Positions 41,760 through 50,841 of a DNA stretch of 61,118 nucleotides are shown here, one piece after another. How positions within the stretch are numbered: the first letter of the stretch is position 1; every line of letters starts with the position of its first letter. Location of the stretch: assembly GCA_964643005.1 (NCBI GenBank), contig CAZXQI010000005.1, forward strand, positions 1-61,118, in the 5' to 3' direction. Both the position numbers and the translations under genes were made by a program. The notes under the pieces are model-generated. The model was not told where the DNA came from, made no database searches, and saw only the letters and a list, made by a program, of their open reading frames with translations. The stretch comes from UBA6168 sp964643005 (GTDB taxonomy: Bacteria; Bacteroidota; Bacteroidia; Chitinophagales; Saprospiraceae).

Positions 41760-42563
41760 TTATTTCAGCAGGTTCTTAATACGTTGGTATTCAGAATTGT
41801 TTCGGTCCTTTCCCGTGCAGCCCAGTTCCCGCGCTTTGGACTGAATCTTTTTAATGCGGTTGCCCGGGTCGGGGTGGGTGCTGAGGAACTCCGGCGGAGC
41901 GCCGCTTTTCCCATTTATTTTTTCAAAAAAGCCGGCAGCGCCGGCGGCGTTCAGGCTGGTGCTGCACAGATAAATGACGGAATATTCATCGGCCTGAGAT
42001 TCGTGGTTGCGACTGAATTTCAGCGAGGCCAGGCTCAGCGCTATCTGCTCCAGCAGCCCCGGGTCGGTCTTGCCGGTGACAATCTGCCGCAGGGCGTCTA
42101 TGCCATAGAGCTGAGTCATCTGCTGGGTGGAGTGACGCAGTGCGGCGTGTGCGATTTCGTGACCCATAACGCCTGCCAGCTGGTCTTCCGAATCTAAGTA
42201 TTTGATGAGGCCGGTATAGACGTAGAGGTAGCCGCCGGGGACGGCAAAGGCGTTCAGCGTCTGGTCGTCGTTTATGATTTTTACCACCCAGGCGAAGTCG
42301 TCGGCGTGAGCTACTTTGCCCGTGCGCAACAGTCGTTGTGTAAGATTGCGGACATATCTGTAAACTTCTTCATTGCCCTTTTCGGGGAGCAGGGGAAATT
42401 GTTTGGTATCGCCCTCGATTTGCTGGCTGAACTGAAGCCCCAGCGCTTTGTCCTCCTCTACCGAGAACAAATTGAACCCGGCGCCTTTTTTCAATACGCT
42501 GCAACTCCAGAAGGAAGAAGCGTAAACAATGGCGAGTAACAGGATGATTTTTTTGGAAAACAT
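41760..42563 (-). CDS. M48 family metalloprotease, lipoprotein
   Basis: The 267-residue protein has a lipoprotein leader with Cys 21 (FWSC). It contains the zinc motif HEIAH (His 135, Glu 136, His 139) and the third ligand region HESQADEYSV with Glu 193. M48 enzymes of this kind (BepA/LoiP-like) work at the outer membrane in quality control of barrel proteins. The zinc triad is intact. It is a lone gene followed by the TonB-domain gene after a strong hairpin. Confidence 0.88.
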   Translation of the reverse strand: MFSKKIILLLAIVYASSFWSCSVLKKGAGFNLFSVEEDKALGLQFSQQIEGDTKQFPLLPEKGNEEVYRYVRNLTQRLLRTGKVAHADDFAWVVKIINDDQTLNAFAVPGGYLYVYTGLIKYLDSEDQLAGVMGHEIAHAALRHSTQQMTQLYGIDALRQIVTGKTDPGLLEQIALSLASLKFSRNHESQADEYSVIYLCSTSLNAAGAAGFFEKINGKSGAPPEFLSTHPDPGNRIKKIQSKARELGCTGKDRNNSEYQRIKNLLK

Positions 42564-42761
42564 AAATTCAGTTTTTTTAAAAAAAATTATGACGCAAACG
42601 AATCTGCAATTTTAATTATTGGTTAAAGGCAGCTTTCAGGCGGCCAAAGTTAGGGAGCTAAAACGTAAAATGACAAATACCCTTCGGAATGAATCTTGCC
42701 AGGTTCCGGCTCGTTTTGTCATATTTGCCCCTTATTTATTTTCAAAATAAAAAAATTTAAG

Positions 42762-45305
42762 ATGAAAAATACGCGTAGTATAATCCTGCTTTGTCTGTTC
42801 GCTATCTTAATTTGCCAGGCTGGATTTGCCCAAAAACCTCGAACCTGGAACTCTTCAGATATTTATAGGGGAATCAAAAAACTGAACGTCCTCGGCTCCG
42901 TGCTGTATGTGGCCGCTCACCCGGACGACGAAAATACGCGACTGATTTCGCACTTCTCTTCCGGCCTCGGCCTCAATACCGCCTACCTGTCCATGACGCG
43001 GGGCGACGGCGGACAAAATCTCATCGGCAAGGAAATCCAGGAGCAACTCGGCGTCATTCGCACGCAGGAGCTGCTGGCTGCCCGCCGCATTGACGGAGGC
43101 CATCAGATGTTTACCAGAGCCAACGACTTTGGCTTCTCCAAAAATCCCGACGAGACGCTACAGATATGGAACAAGGACGAGGTGCTGGCCGACGTCGTCT
43201 GGGCTATCCGCAAATGGCAGCCCGATGTGGTCATCAACCGCTTTGACCACGAATCAGCGGGGAAGACGCATGGCCACCACACTTCTTCCGCGATGCTGTC
43301 CATGGAAGCCTTCGACTTAGCGGGCAATCCGAAAGCTTTTCCTGAGCAACTGAAATACGTGAACGTATGGCAGCCCCGCCGCCTTTTTTTCAATACGACC
43401 TGGTGGTTTTATGGTAGCCAGGAGAATTTCGACGCTGCCGACAAATCTAAAATGCTGATGGTGGACGCCGGCAAATACTACCCGCTCATCGGCCAGTCCA
43501 ACAACGAAATCGCCGCCCAAAGCCGCTCCATGCACAAGTCGCAGGGCTTCGGCTCCATTGGCAGCCGGGGCGAATCCATGGAATACTTAGACCTGCTGAA
43601 AGGCGATTTTCCGGCCAATGCCGACGACCCCGGGCACTCGGGTTTAGCTATTTTCAACGGCTTGGATATTACCTGGTCCAGAGTGCCGGGCGGCATTCCG
43701 ATTGGCGACTTGCTGAAAAAGATTGCCAAAGATTTCGACCATGAGAATCCCTCGGCCAGCGTGCGGCCACTGATGCAGGTTTACGCCATGATTTCAGCGC
43801 TGCCCGACAGCTATTGGAAACGCGAGAAAATGGGCGAAATCGAAAAAATTATCCCCGCCTGCATGGGGCTTTTCGTGGAGGGTCTGGCCAACGACTACTC
43901 CGCCACGCCCGGCCAGGAAATAGAACTTACCGTCGAAGTTATTAATCGCTCGGAGGTTTCCTGCACGCTTCAGGCTGTGCGCTACCTGCCCACTAAAAAG
44001 GATACGAGTCTGAATCTTGCTCTCCCATTCAATAAGGACTTTTCCTGGAAGACGAAGCTGACACTGCCCACCGACTTGCCCTATACCAATGCCTATTGGC
44101 TAAACGACCCCTGGAAATTGGGCATGTACACCGTTCGGGATCAGCGGCTGCGGGGACTGCCGGAAACGCCCCGCGAGTTTAAGTTGCAAATGAGTTTGCT
44201 GATTGACGAACGGCCCTTCGTCATGGAGCGGACGATAGTTTATAAAAGAGACGACGACGTGAAAGGGGAAGTCTATCGCCCATTTGAAGTGACGCCGCCG
44301 GTATTTGTCAATCTCCCGAAGGAGGTGTTTATGCTCACCGACGACGCCCCGCGCAGCGTGCCGGTAGTCGTCAAATCGGGCGCCCCCACCCTCAGCGGTC
44401 GCCTGAGGTTAGACTGTCCGACGGGTTGGCGCACAGAGCCGGAGTACATTGATTTTTACCTGAAACTAAAGGGCGAAGAGCAGAATTTCAGTTTTCAGCT
44501 ATACCCACCCAAAGACGAATCAGAGGGAAAGATTTCGCCCGTTGCTATTGTCGGCGGACAGCGATACGGCAAATCATTAGTGAGCATTGAATACGCCCAC
44601 ATTCCCGTCCAAACGCTGTTGCTGAACGCCCAGGCCAAAGTCGCCAGAATTGACCTGAAAAAAGCAGGGGACAAAGTGGCTTACATCATGGGCGCCGGAG
44701 ATAAGATTCCCGAAAACCTGCGAGAAATAGGCTATCATGTGGACGTGTTGGAGGACGCCGATATCACCTCTGAAAACCTGAAAAACTACGACGCTGTCGT
44801 GATGGGCGTCAGAGCCTACAACACGGTAGAGCGCCTCAAATTCTACCAGCCCCGCTTGTTGGAATACGTCAAACAGGGCGGCACGATGATCGTGCAGTAC
44901 AACACGACCTTCTCCCTGACCGTCCCGCAGGAGGAGATTGCTCCCTACCACCTAAAGATTTCCCGCGACCGCGTGACGGTAGAGGAGGCGGAGGTGCGCT
45001 TCCTGCTGCCCGAGGACGAGGTGCTGAACCTTCCCAATAAAATCACATCGAAAGATTTCGACGGCTGGGTTCAGGAGCGGGGTCTTTACTTCTCCAATGA
45101 ATGGGGGCCGGAGTTCCGAGCTGTCCTCTCTTCCAACGATCCGGGCGAGCCTGCCCGCGACGGCAGCCTGTTGGTGGCTGATTACGGCGAAGGTCATTAT
45201 ATCTATACCGGACTTTCCTTCTTTAGAGAACTGCCAGCGGGCGTGCCGGGAGCTTATCGTCTTTTTGCCAATCTGATTTCGATAGGGAAGGGAGACAGGC
45301 CTTAG
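42762..45305 (+). CDS. Secreted PIG-L family deacetylase with a C-terminal GATase-like domain
   Basis: The start at ATG 42762 gives a signal peptide (MKNTRSIILLCLFAILICQA); the frame extends 22 codons further upstream without reason to use it. The 847-residue protein has the PIG-L zinc motif AHPDDEN (His 53 to Glu 57), the downstream HGHH group and a helical deacetylase domain to about residue 290. A beta domain follows, then a C-terminal segment with an amidotransferase-like Rossmann feel (VAYIMGAGDKIPENLREIGY). PIG-L enzymes remove N-acetyl groups from amino sugars. It is exported and probably acts on a glycan outside the cytoplasm; the substrate is unknown. Confidence 0.84.
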   Translation: MKNTRSIILLCLFAILICQAGFAQKPRTWNSSDIYRGIKKLNVLGSVLYVAAHPDDENTRLISHFSSGLGLNTAYLSMTRGDGGQNLIGKEIQEQLGVIRTQELLAARRIDGGHQMFTRANDFGFSKNPDETLQIWNKDEVLADVVWAIRKWQPDVVINRFDHESAGKTHGHHTSSAMLSMEAFDLAGNPKAFPEQLKYVNVWQPRRLFFNTTWWFYGSQENFDAADKSKMLMVDAGKYYPLIGQSNNEIAAQSRSMHKSQGFGSIGSRGESMEYLDLLKGDFPANADDPGHSGLAIFNGLDITWSRVPGGIPIGDLLKKIAKDFDHENPSASVRPLMQVYAMISALPDSYWKREKMGEIEKIIPACMGLFVEGLANDYSATPGQEIELTVEVINRSEVSCTLQAVRYLPTKKDTSLNLALPFNKDFSWKTKLTLPTDLPYTNAYWLNDPWKLGMYTVRDQRLRGLPETPREFKLQMSLLIDERPFVMERTIVYKRDDDVKGEVYRPFEVTPPVFVNLPKEVFMLTDDAPRSVPVVVKSGAPTLSGRLRLDCPTGWRTEPEYIDFYLKLKGEEQNFSFQLYPPKDESEGKISPVAIVGGQRYGKSLVSIEYAHIPVQTLLLNAQAKVARIDLKKAGDKVAYIMGAGDKIPENLREIGYHVDVLEDADITSENLKNYDAVVMGVRAYNTVERLKFYQPRLLEYVKQGGTMIVQYNTTFSLTVPQEEIAPYHLKISRDRVTVEEAEVRFLLPEDEVLNLPNKITSKDFDGWVQERGLYFSNEWGPEFRAVLSSNDPGEPARDGSLLVADYGEGHYIYTGLSFFRELPAGVPGAYRLFANLISIGKGDRP

Positions 45306-45685
45306 ACAGGGATGAGACTATATCTTTCACCTGTAGCTTTTGGGAATTTAAGGATGATAAGGAGTTTTAATTCCTTTTCCCAAGCGCCGGGAGAACCCGT
45401 TCCCCTCTTTTGAAAGGGCTAGGGAGGTCGTCTCGCCGGGAGAACCCGTTCCCCTTTTTTGGAAGGGTTGGGGGAGGCCGCCTCGCTGAGAGAATCACTC
45501 TTTCCTTTTTAAAAACTGTCAATAAGCGACAGGAAGTCCAACCCTGCGACTTGTATGTTTTGGGTAAGCCTATCCTTAATTTCCTCTGCGATAAATTACT
45601 TAGTTTTAGGTATTAGCAGGCCATGAGGCTCGTGCTACTTTTGTTCTTATTTAGATTTAGTAAAAACAATAAAATTCAAGGACAC
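45306..45685. other. 380-bp spacer with a short tandem repeat
   Basis: The spacer holds the 49-50 bp tandem repeat described at 45385. No gene is supported. Confidence 0.45.
45385..45506 (+). repeat. Tandem 49-50 bp repeat, two full units and a partial third
   Basis: Units start at 45385, 45434 and 45484, each opening with CGCCGGGAGAAC or CGCTGAGAGAAT. The array sits in the spacer after the PIG-L gene. With only 2.5 units and no leader it is not a CRISPR array. Confidence 0.7.
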
Positions 45686-46588
45686 ATGAAAAATGTAGAG
45701 CCGGCAGCTTTGGCTTATCCTGAATCTGCCACAGAGAAAAAAAGATTAGACCGCGAGGCTATACTCAGACTTTCCGGAACTTTTAAAGTTTCTTTTGATT
45801 TTGCAGAGACCTTCTCTCCGAATGCTGATTACGAGCGAGAGGATTTGTATAAAAATGGAGCGGTGGAATATGTTTTTCCGATTAAAAATGAGGATGACTT
45901 TATTTCCCTGCAACATATTCTGGTCATCAACGGCGTAGTGGTGGTCAAGCACTGGAGGCAGGACTGGATTTATGAGAATAGGGAGTTCCTTTCTTATTTT
46001 AAAGATAATACCTGGAAGAAATATTTCCTTCCCAAAGAAAAGGTAAAGGGAACCTGGACGCAGAAAGTTTATCAGGTGGACGACAGCCCCCGATATGAGA
46101 GTTTTGGAACCTGGCTGTTTGTGGACGGCAAAGAATTTTGGGAGTCGAACACCGACGCCCCACTGCCGAGGCGGCAAATGCACAGAAAAGACTACAATGT
46201 TCTGAACCGGACTTTTAGAATCGAACTTCGGGACAGTGGCTGGATGATGGATCAGGACAACCAGAAAATATACCGCGACGACCAGGGGAATGACCAACTC
46301 ATCGTTTGGGAAAAAGGCTTTGAAGTGATGGAGCGCGGCGACTTCGACGTTTCTGCCGGAAAAAACTACTGGGAAAAGCACAAAGAAGTCTGGACGGATA
46401 TCCGGGAAGCTTTCAAAACGGTGATAGCAGAGAATCAGGTCATTAAATTCAGGCAATCGGTGAGTGATAAACTGATGTACGATTATGTTTTTGACTTAGT
46501 CAAGAAGTTTGGAGGAGAAAATTATGACCGGCGGGAAGCTCAAAAAGGTATAGCCGAAATTATAGATTTATTTTTAGTGAGAGAATAG
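45686..46588 (+). CDS. DUF6607-like protein of unknown function
   Basis: I prefer ATG 45686 (MKNVEPAALAYP), since the longer frame from 45623 starts with a low-complexity hydrophobic piece that could be a signal peptide but has a poor match to one. The protein is about 300 residues, rich in charged and aromatic residues, with features such as FSFDFAETFSPN-like repeats (here VSFDFAETFSPNADY), VVVKHWRQDWIYENR and WMMDQDNQKIYRDDQG. It looks like a member of a Bacteroidota family of uncharacterised proteins (I recall DUF6607); this match is from memory and is unverified. No catalytic motif is obvious. If the longer start is right, the protein is exported. Confidence 0.65.
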   Translation: MKNVEPAALAYPESATEKKRLDREAILRLSGTFKVSFDFAETFSPNADYEREDLYKNGAVEYVFPIKNEDDFISLQHILVINGVVVVKHWRQDWIYENREFLSYFKDNTWKKYFLPKEKVKGTWTQKVYQVDDSPRYESFGTWLFVDGKEFWESNTDAPLPRRQMHRKDYNVLNRTFRIELRDSGWMMDQDNQKIYRDDQGNDQLIVWEKGFEVMERGDFDVSAGKNYWEKHKEVWTDIREAFKTVIAENQVIKFRQSVSDKLMYDYVFDLVKKFGGENYDRREAQKGIAEIIDLFLVRE

Positions 46589-46804
46589 ACTCCTGTTAAC
46601 AGGGGAATCTATCGCTTCTTTTTTAGCCGCAAATGCAGGGAATGGCAGAGTTTAATCTTCAGCGTCCTCGCGTTCGCGGCTATTTTTTTGACCTTAAAAG
46701 AAATTGTACAAGGGGGAAAATGCCAGATGATAAGCAACTGAACGGGTCTGATCCCGATAGCATGAAAAGCGCAACAAAATATTATTCGCAATTTGATGGA
46801 GATA

Positions 46805-47452
46805 TCACAGGCGCGCGATGACCGTCTTATTTCCCTTTACTTTTTGGCCGATAGCCACCTCGACTTTAGCGTTTAAGGGGAGGAAGAGATCCACCCGCGA
46901 GCCGAATTTGATAAACCCAATTTCGGCGCCCTGCGTGACGATGTCGCCTTCCTGAACGTAGTTGACGATGCGCTTGGCCATAGCGCCGGCAATCTGGCGG
47001 AGGAGGACTTCCTCTTCGCCATTGTCAATGACTAAGGTCGTGCGTTCATTTTCGCTGGATGATTTCGGATGCCAGGCGACGAGGTACTTGCCGGGATGAT
47101 AGCAGAAGTAATTGATAGTGCCGCTGATGGGATTGCGGTTTACGTGGACGTTGGTGGGAGACATAAAGATGGAAACCTGAAGACGCCGATCGCCAAAGTA
47201 TTCATGTTCCAGCGTCTCTTCAATCACGACGATTTTGCCGTCGGCAGGAGCGTAAATGGTATTGTTGTCGGCAATCAGAATCTCACGACTTGGGTTTCGG
47301 AAAAATTGCAACACCAACAGGAACAACACGAGTGAGGTAATACCTGCGATACCCAGCGTCTGCGGTGTAAGCCAGAAAATTAGTGCGTTCACTGCCAAAA
47401 GCACGAGGGCGAGCGTCAGCAGAATCTGGTGGCCTTCCTTGTGGATTTTCAT
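46805..47452 (-). CDS. psd: Phosphatidylserine decarboxylase family protein
   Basis: The 215-residue protein has an N-terminal hydrophobic helix pair and the PSD core: VSIFMSPTNVHVNRNPISG, YFCYHPGKYLVAWHPKSS and the late self-cleavage region IGFIKFGSRVDLFLP. In this short (archaeal-type) form the Gly-Ser bond at FGS is split to make the pyruvoyl cofactor. The enzyme makes phosphatidylethanolamine at the membrane. Length fits the subgroup. It lies downstream of the broken DUF190 gene with a 232-bp gap. Confidence 0.88.
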   Translation of the reverse strand: MKIHKEGHQILLTLALVLLAVNALIFWLTPQTLGIAGITSLVLFLLVLQFFRNPSREILIADNNTIYAPADGKIVVIEETLEHEYFGDRRLQVSIFMSPTNVHVNRNPISGTINYFCYHPGKYLVAWHPKSSSENERTTLVIDNGEEEVLLRQIAGAMAKRIVNYVQEGDIVTQGAEIGFIKFGSRVDLFLPLNAKVEVAIGQKVKGNKTVIARL

Positions 47453-47684
47453 GTCTTTCTTCTAATACGTGAATGAACGAAATTCTAAAGGATTTTAGAT
47501 GTTCCCCATTCATATAAGGAAACAGGGTTTTAGCAAAGGGCAAAAGTAAGACTCTTTATCTTCATAAAAAAGCCCTGCCTTTAAATGGCTCGAGAGCTTT
47601 GCCTTTTTCCCGCTCCTTTATCGAAAAATAAAGCACAACTTCCTGATAAACAGAATATAAGGAAGAAAGCGGGGCGCCTAAGTT

Positions 47685-48032
47685 TTATTTTTTTGCCTTG
47701 TATTTGATGACTTCTGCCTTTTCTATGGTAATCAGTCCTCCGGATTTAGTTTGCTCAAACAATTGATCTACTACCTTGATGAACTCCCTGATTTTGTCTT
47801 CGGCGTCAACGATTTCGATGACGATAGGGAGGTCGGCAGACAGTTCAAAAAGTTTGGCCGTGTAGATTTTAGAGCTGGCGCCAAAGTCCATGATGCCCTT
47901 CGTCGCCGTGGCGCCGGAAAGTCACTGCTTTTTAGCTTCTAAGACGATGGTTTCATAAAGTGAAGCGCACCCGATTTTGTCGCTCTCTCCGATGAAGATG
48001 CGGAGCAGCGTTGCGCTGGAATTGCTTTCCAT
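47685..48032 (-). pseudogene. DUF190 gene interrupted by an in-frame TGA
   Basis: Translation from ATG 48032 gives a clear DUF190 start: ATLLRIFIGESDK, then LYETIVLEAKKQ. Codon 37 (47922-47924) is TGA. Without a frame change, homology continues as LSGATATKGIMDFGASSKIY and PIVIEIVDAEDK to the stop at 47685. A single base change of a glycine or arginine codon (GGA or CGA to TGA) explains this. The gene starts one base after the crcB stop, and DUF190 is a common partner of fluoride exporter genes. An internal ATG at 47891 could restart translation of the second half. UGA is an ordinary stop elsewhere in the window, so recoding is unlikely. Confidence 0.85.
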
Positions 48033-48033
48033 A

Positions 48034-48405
48034 TCAAATGAGTTTTAGCGCAGAGTAGCCGGCGAAAGTTGCCATCAGACCTATTAAAACACTGGCAAGC
48101 ACGTAAATGGTTGCGTAGCCCCATTGACCATCCCGCAACAGCTCGAAGGTTTCATTTGAAAATGCGGAAAAGGTCGTGAAGCCTCCGCACCCCCCCGTAG
48201 CAAAAAAAAGACGCCATTCGGGATTCATGCTGGTTCGCTCGCTCAGCGCAAATACTAAGCCTATGATAAAACAGCCGAGGATATTGACTCCCAGGGTTCC
48301 GTAAGGAAAGCCCGACAAGACCCTGAGCTGAATAAACTGTGAAAGCAGATACCGGAAAACCGTCCCGATAAAACCGCCCGCTCCTATTATCAATAAAATT
48401 CTCAT
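48034..48405 (-). CDS. crcB: Fluoride exporter CrcB/Fluc
   Basis: The 123-residue protein has four membrane segments and the Fluc signatures GGFIGTVFRYLLS, the GTLGVNILGCFIIG helix and the conserved GGCGGFTTFSAFSNET. Fluc proteins are dimeric channels that let F- leave the cell. The DUF190 gene follows with no real gap. I looked upstream for a crcB-type fluoride riboswitch and did not see its conserved pieces. A minus-strand run of lpxH, beta-propeller and HAAO genes precedes it. Confidence 0.93.
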   Translation of the reverse strand: MRILLIIGAGGFIGTVFRYLLSQFIQLRVLSGFPYGTLGVNILGCFIIGLVFALSERTSMNPEWRLFFATGGCGGFTTFSAFSNETFELLRDGQWGYATIYVLASVLIGLMATFAGYSALKLI

Positions 48406-48563
48406 CAGCTATTGTGAATAATTTTTTTTAAAAAAAATCTCTTTAGGTGTGGGAAGGCCGGTATAAGGAAATACGGCTTTTGAAAAATGGCGATATCTGG
48501 CAGAGCCAGCCGCAGGAATTTCCCCACTGAAATACAGCGTACGACTATAAAAAAGGATCTGTT

Positions 48564-49424
48564 TCAATCCTGAATTGGAAAGACTTTTAGAGTATCGCCT
48601 TCCAACAGGTATAGCTTTTCCTTCCCGATGAGGACTTTGCAATCCTCCGGCAAAGGCGCCGGTGTCGAAATAGGCTGTTCTATCAGCGCCTTGAGATGGA
48701 AAGCTCTCAACCTGCCTTCTTTGCAAAAAATGAGTTGATCGCCCAGCACCTGAAATTCATGCAGTCCCTGAATACTGATGGTCTTCAGGTACTGGCCAAA
48801 GGCGTCAAAAACCAGAATGCCCACGGCGGGGTCGTTTAAAAAAACCTGTTGCTCGCGCTCCGTGAGGAAGTCGGGGTGAATGGGGCTGTTGAGAATGAGG
48901 CTGAGGTCGCCGCTTTCTGCTTTTACTGCGCCGTCTAAGGCTAATTTTTTTAATCGAAAAGTCGCCTCGTCATAGACCCAGATGCGACCGTCGCCGGCCA
49001 TCCCGATGGCGTGCACCCCGGACAAGCCCCATTGGAACAGATTGAACTGATCTATCGGACTCAGCGTCCGGTCGAGAAGTAGTACGCTCTGATATTCAGG
49101 AAAAAAAAGCAGCAGTTGGAAAGGGTTGGTAGCGTCGAGAAGGGAGGCCCTGCCTAAGGTTTTATTCGGATAGCGAAAAAGCTCCCGTCCTCGGGGATCG
49201 AACTTAACTAGCTCATTATCAAGAGTGACGACGTAGATATTTTGAAAATTATCCGAGGTAAAATTTTGGACCCGGGTCTGAGTCATTTCTACCGACTGGC
49301 TGATGGCCGAGGGGAAATGGCAGGAAAACAGGCAGCTCAGAGCGGCAAAAAGGCAAAAGGAAAAGCCCCCGTTTGCGGTGCGTTGTCTGCTATTTTCCAA
49401 AAACCTTTCCCTGTTCATTTTCAA
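48564..49424 (-). CDS. Beta-propeller (NHL-like) secreted protein
   Basis: The 286-residue protein has a signal-like start with a CLFSC segment near residue 35 that may be a lipobox. Repeats of a propeller blade follow: IYVVTLDNELVKFDPRGREL, LLLDRTLSPIDQF, IWVYDEATFRLKKLALDG and ILVFDAFGQYLKTISIQG. This pattern is typical of six-bladed NHL or YncE-like propellers that bind partners or ligands outside the cytoplasm. Its start codon lies inside the end of lpxH (35-bp overlap), so it is very likely in the same operon. Function is not known. Confidence 0.7.
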   Translation of the reverse strand: MKMNRERFLENSRQRTANGGFSFCLFAALSCLFSCHFPSAISQSVEMTQTRVQNFTSDNFQNIYVVTLDNELVKFDPRGRELFRYPNKTLGRASLLDATNPFQLLLFFPEYQSVLLLDRTLSPIDQFNLFQWGLSGVHAIGMAGDGRIWVYDEATFRLKKLALDGAVKAESGDLSLILNSPIHPDFLTEREQQVFLNDPAVGILVFDAFGQYLKTISIQGLHEFQVLGDQLIFCKEGRLRAFHLKALIEQPISTPAPLPEDCKVLIGKEKLYLLEGDTLKVFPIQD

Positions 49425-50157
49425 AAAAATTAAGTTCGAGATGTTGCCCGTCGAATACTCCGTAAGAGTTAAACGTGAGCCAATCGCCTAAGTTAAGGTA
49501 CCGGCTTTTGCCATTTTTTAGGAGGTAGTCAATGGGCAGGTGCCGATGGCCAAAAACGAAGTAATCTATGGGCGCAGTATCTAAATAGTCATTGCAAAAC
49601 GAGATGAGCCGCTCGCCCTCTTCACCTCTGAATTTCGGGTCGGAGGGATTGGCTTTTCGACTCGTGTCGGAGAAAGAAGTCATCAGCGGAAGACCCAGAT
49701 TTGGGTGGATTCGTTCGAAGAGCCACTGGCTGGCCGGGTTTGAAAAAACGGCTTTGATAAACTTGTAGCCGTAGTCGCCAGGCCCTAATCCATCGCCGTG
49801 CCCGATAAAGAATTTCCTGCCGTTGTACTCCCTGACAACAGGCTCGCGGTAAATCGGAATACCCAATTCTTCTTCTAAATAGTGGAACATCCACATATCG
49901 TGGTTGCCTGTGAAGTAGTAGATGGGCAAACCCTGATCCCGGAGTTCCGCTAATTTGCCCAATAGCCGGATGTAACCTTTGGGCGCCACCTTGCGGTATT
50001 CGTACCAATAGTCGAACACGTCGCCGACGAGGTACAGAATATCCGCATCTGCTGCAATCTGGTTCAGCCAGCGGACGATTTGCAGTTCTCGTTCCCGGCT
50101 CGAAAGGCGTCCTTCCGCCCCGAGATGAAAATCAGAAGCAAAATAAATTTTAGGCAT
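49390..50157 (-). CDS. lpxH: UDP-2,3-diacylglucosamine diphosphatase
   Basis: The 255-residue protein is a calcineurin-type phosphoesterase: FASDFHLGAEGR, LVGDVFDYWYEY, FTGNHDMWMFHYL and HGDGLGPGDYGYK, with FGHRHLPIDY near the end. It hydrolyses UDP-2,3-diacylglucosamine to lipid X in lipid A synthesis. The metal-binding residues of the DxH, GD, GNHD and GHRH motifs are intact. The propeller gene overlaps its 3' end. HAAO lies 55 bp upstream on the same strand, an unrelated but probably cotranscribed gene. Confidence 0.92.
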   Translation of the reverse strand: MPKIYFASDFHLGAEGRLSSRERELQIVRWLNQIAADADILYLVGDVFDYWYEYRKVAPKGYIRLLGKLAELRDQGLPIYYFTGNHDMWMFHYLEEELGIPIYREPVVREYNGRKFFIGHGDGLGPGDYGYKFIKAVFSNPASQWLFERIHPNLGLPLMTSFSDTSRKANPSDPKFRGEEGERLISFCNDYLDTAPIDYFVFGHRHLPIDYLLKNGKSRYLNLGDWLTFNSYGVFDGQHLELNFFENEQGKVFGK

Positions 50158-50212
50158 TTTTCTCAGCTGGCTTTGGTCGAAGTGGAAAAGGAGATTCTCG
50201 CTCCGGCGCCGC

Positions 50213-50728
50213 TCAAATCTTTTCCATCACCGTCCCGCAGTGTTGGCAGGTGCGATTTTCTTTGGAAGACATAAAATCCTCAATGGCCGCCTTGATCTGA
50301 CTGCCGATATCCTCTAACTCAAAGCCGGCTTCATAAATTTTTTCATTGCAGTTGTCGCAGAACCACATGAGCTTGTCAATTTCTCCCGGGCGGCGGTAGC
50401 GCTCAATGACTAAGCCGACGGTGTCGGCGGGGCGCTGTGGAGAGTGCGGGACGTGTGGAGGCAGCAAAAACATTTCCCCTTCTTTAATATGGATCGTTTC
50501 GGGCTTGCCGTCGTTGATGATTTTGACGGAAATATCGCCTTTGAGTTGATAAAAAAGTTCTTCGCCGTCTTCCCAGTGATAGTCTTTTCGGCCGTTTGGA
50601 CCGCCGACGACCATGACGATGTAGTCGTCGTTGTGCAGATATATTTGTTTGTTGCCAACGGGGGGCTGGAGCAGGTCGCGGTGGTCTTCTACCCACTGCA
50701 TTAGGTTAAAAGGTTTTGCAATTGCCAT
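50213..50728 (-). CDS. 3-hydroxyanthranilate 3,4-dioxygenase
   Basis: The 171-residue cupin has the iron ligands His 51, Glu 57 and His 95 in the segments YHWEDGEELFYQ and LLPPHVPHSPQRP. A C-terminal rubredoxin-like pair of CxxC motifs (Cys 124/127 and 161/164) is typical of bacterial HAAO. It opens the ring of 3-hydroxyanthranilate in the kynurenine pathway, on the way to quinolinate or to degradation. No other kynurenine gene is in the window. The divergent SDR gene begins 114 bp away and may share a regulatory region. Confidence 0.93.
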   Translation of the reverse strand: MAIAKPFNLMQWVEDHRDLLQPPVGNKQIYLHNDDYIVMVVGGPNGRKDYHWEDGEELFYQLKGDISVKIINDGKPETIHIKEGEMFLLPPHVPHSPQRPADTVGLVIERYRRPGEIDKLMWFCDNCNEKIYEAGFELEDIGSQIKAAIEDFMSSKENRTCQHCGTVMEKI

Positions 50729-50841
50729 AACTATGTTTTGTTGTTTGAAAAATTTTTACCTTGCGTTAGCAGATTTAGGGTCGGCCACACTCGGTGAAAA
50801 TACCATAAGATGCACTATTTTAGCCAAAATTTTGACAGCTT

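Noticed and set aside
45385..45506. CRISPR array
   Set aside because: Only 2.5 units with no separate spacers and no cas gene in the window.
47922..47924. UGA read as an amino acid in this genome
   Set aside because: UGA serves as the normal stop in other genes here, for example the CCG-domain protein at 10871 and feoB at 34606.
48406..48563. A fluoride riboswitch upstream of crcB
   Set aside because: The conserved crcB-motif segments are not visible; the spacer has no matching stem structure.
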